Shown: piece by piece, positions 43,894 through 44,973 of the stretch | Position numbering within the stretch: position 1 is the first letter of the stretch | How the letters are laid out: each line of letters starts with the position of its first letter | Origin: Dyadobacter flavalbus | GTDB taxonomy: Bacteria > Bacteroidota > Bacteroidia > Cytophagales > Spirosomataceae | Length of the DNA: 44,973 nt | Assembly: GCF_006149045.1 (NCBI RefSeq) | Contig: NZ_VBSN01000036.1 | Span: forward strand, 1-44,973 | Reading direction: 5' to 3' | Program-made: the position numbers and the translations under genes | The notes under the pieces: generated by a model | The model's input: only the letters and a program-made list of their open reading frames with translations | Told to the model about the DNA's origin: nothing | Databases searched by the model: none

Positions 43894-44742
43894 TTAGTCA
43901 GGTGCATTTGGTGATTCCTTGTTGACAATCGGCCAGACGCCCGGCCTGGGAACACTCACTCCTTTTGTCATTCCTCTTGTTTTACTATCAGGTCCGAAAT
44001 AGTATAAAGGCCAACCTTTGTAAGTCAGCTGTTTTTTGCCAAAAACATCAATAACTGCAAAAAGCGATTTATCAATGGTAGAAGGAAGCGACTTTATATC
44101 CGCATAGTAAATCGGCCAGAAATCGTCGTTGCTGAAATCTGCTTTGGTATACTTGTTCACGTTCTTCTTGTCATTGATAAAAGCATAGAGCGTACGTCCG
44201 AGCGAATCCACCAGAAACTGCGTATCTGCAGTTCCTTCGGTATAGTCGGATTTGTAGGATTTTCCGTCATTTCCAACGAGCTGCGCATTGCCCAGCATCA
44301 TGGTATAATCCGTTTTGGCAACGAACCAGACGCCGTTCACATTTTCTCCTTTCACGTCGCCTGCCGCCGTGTCATCCTTGTAATAATATAAAGGCCAGCC
44401 TTTGTAAGTAGCCTGCTTCTGGCCGTCTGCCCGGGTAATTGTACTGAAATCGGCGGCGTTCAGGCCGGCATTAAGGCGCGGGCTGGCAACGGAGAAAACA
44501 GGCCATACCGTCAGACAACCTCCGGTACATGCCGAAGTTCCGGCAACATCTTTTGTAAAGAAGTAAAGCGTTTTTCCGCTTCCGTCCGTAAGCACTTTTC
44601 CAAGGGTTGTTTCTTTGATCATCACATCCACTGTCGGAACAGGCGGCGTATTGTCATCGTTGTCGTCATCGGAGCAGGAAATACTGACGGCAAGCAAAAG
44701 CCCCATTGCAAAGAGCAAGCGCGTAATTTTCAAGATTGTCAT
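43894..44742 (-). CDS. Lipoprotein with secreted repeats (Lipoprotein_15 / COG4315 type)
   Basis: The 282-residue lipoprotein has a signal with cysteine 23 (ISC) followed by an aspartate-rich surface-exposure-like stretch. Two large repeat units (about 40-145 and 170-275) each contain a GKTLYFF/GRTLYAF motif and a KGWPLYYY/KGWPLYYF motif. The first also has ACTGGCLTVWP, the signature of this short-repeat family of unknown function. In other bacteria the family is linked to redox or stress loci; nothing in this neighbourhood tells the role. The ATG at 44742 is the only start that precedes the signal. Confidence 0.85.
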   Translation of the reverse strand: MTILKITRLLFAMGLLLAVSISCSDDDNDDNTPPVPTVDVMIKETTLGKVLTDGSGKTLYFFTKDVAGTSACTGGCLTVWPVFSVASPRLNAGLNAADFSTITRADGQKQATYKGWPLYYYKDDTAAGDVKGENVNGVWFVAKTDYTMMLGNAQLVGNDGKSYKSDYTEGTADTQFLVDSLGRTLYAFINDKKNVNKYTKADFSNDDFWPIYYADIKSLPSTIDKSLFAVIDVFGKKQLTYKGWPLYYFGPDSKTRGMTKGVSVPRPGVWPIVNKESPNAPD

Positions 44743-44852
44743 TGTAATGATTATTTATTGTTAGAGATGAATTGGTTGTTAGCCATTACGATGGAACCGG
44801 CGAAGAGGTTGCGTGAGGTTGTAAACGAAAAAAGCACAACCGGCGGGTGCAC

Positions 44853-44891
44853 TGCCCCCAAAAAGTTAGACACTTCTTGGGGGCATTTTTT
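44853..44891 (+). terminator. Terminator-like hairpin in the IS left end
   Basis: TGCCCCCAA (44853-44861) pairs perfectly with TTGGGGGCA (44877-44885), followed by six T residues directly before the transposase ATG. It would stop transcripts entering from outside. Confidence 0.8.
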
Positions 44892-44973
44892 ATGGGTAAA
44901 AACAGAAAATTCAGTGTAGAGTTCAGACTAACGATTGTAAATGCTTATCTGAACGGAGATAGTATTAAAGGAT
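44892..44973 (+). CDS. IS3-family transposase OrfA, N-terminal part (incomplete)
   Basis: The ATG at 44892 opens a frame of 27 codons, MGKNRKFSVEFRLTIVNAYL and onward to the window edge. KFSVEFRLTIVNAYLNG is the usual beginning of the helix-turn-helix OrfA of the IS150 group. Only the edge truncates it. It starts one base after the U-tract of the preceding hairpin, so there is almost no room for a ribosome site. Confidence 0.85.
   Translation, partial: MGKNRKFSVEFRLTIVNAYLNGDSIKG

Larger units (their letters stand above)
44848..44973 (+). mobile_element. Left end of a second IS3-family (IS150-like) element (cut by window edge)
   Basis: The terminal sequence TGCACTGCCCCCAAAAAG then TTAGACAC begins at about 44848, immediately followed by the transposase start. 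It matches the inverted-repeat pattern of the element at 1-125 at 19 of 25 positions, so it is related but a different element. The rest is outside the window. Confidence 0.85.

Noticed and set aside
1..44973. Whole window as a composite transposon or genomic island
   Set aside because: The interior has secA, purB, ispH, psd, nrdJ and other core genes with uniform codon use, and the two IS ends differ; no integrase, tRNA junction or plasmid gene was seen.
1..44973. CRISPR arrays, tRNA or rRNA genes
   Set aside because: No regularly spaced repeats and no cloverleaf or rRNA-like stretch were recognised in the intergenic regions.

Overview
The window looks like chromosome from a Bacteroidota bacterium of the Cytophagia type, plausibly Dyadobacter or a close relative (inference). 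Supporting signs are a type IX secretion (Por) sorting domain, TAnnTTTG-type -7 promoter elements, a bacillithiol gene (bshC), a long SecA with lineage-type insertions, and almost no Shine-Dalgarno sequences. It has about 30 genes, mostly housekeeping, and is bounded on both sides by pieces of two related but different IS3-family (IS150-like) insertion sequences: the tail of one at 1-125 and the head of another at 44848-44973.

Layout. 1-125: end of an IS3 element. 332-3400: marR regulator and fadN (beta-oxidation bifunctional enzyme), separated by an AGC-rich repeat. 3580-4029: Rrf2 regulator. 4015-7719 (minus): epimerase and two membrane-linked glycosyltransferases. 7949-11352 (minus): small lipoprotein, M3 peptidase, dicarboxylate symporter. 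11515-11749: a gene-free stretch with a promoter-like box, a long hairpin and a strong terminator, which is a candidate structured RNA. 11957-15941: B12-dependent ribonucleotide reductase facing purB. 16094-22294: MIP channel and a giant alpha-2-macroglobulin lipoprotein, end to end. 22479-23702: ispH. 23901-26188: ECF sigma factor, a membrane protein and a DUF4097-like exported protein. 26202-27752: bshC. 28001-29815: fadE. 29948-34959 (minus): two glycosyltransferases and a large exported T9SS protein. 35065-36243: fadA. 36403-41159: pspC, secA and psd. 41161-42789: rhomboid protease and polyprenyl synthase. 43008-44742: class-IV aminotransferase and a repeat lipoprotein.

How the parts fit. 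fadN, fadE and fadA match the B. subtilis FadN/FadE/FadA set but are scattered over 36 kb. Each relevant promoter (marR-fadN, fadE, fadA) carries a copy of the palindrome GTATGCnTGCATAC, and no gene without a beta-oxidation link was seen with one. The simplest reading is a dispersed fatty-acid regulon controlled by the window's own MarR protein. This regulon and the orphan RNA candidate ahead of nrdJ are the two most original observations. The sigma factor cassette and the glycan/T9SS operon are the most interesting uncharacterised gene groups.
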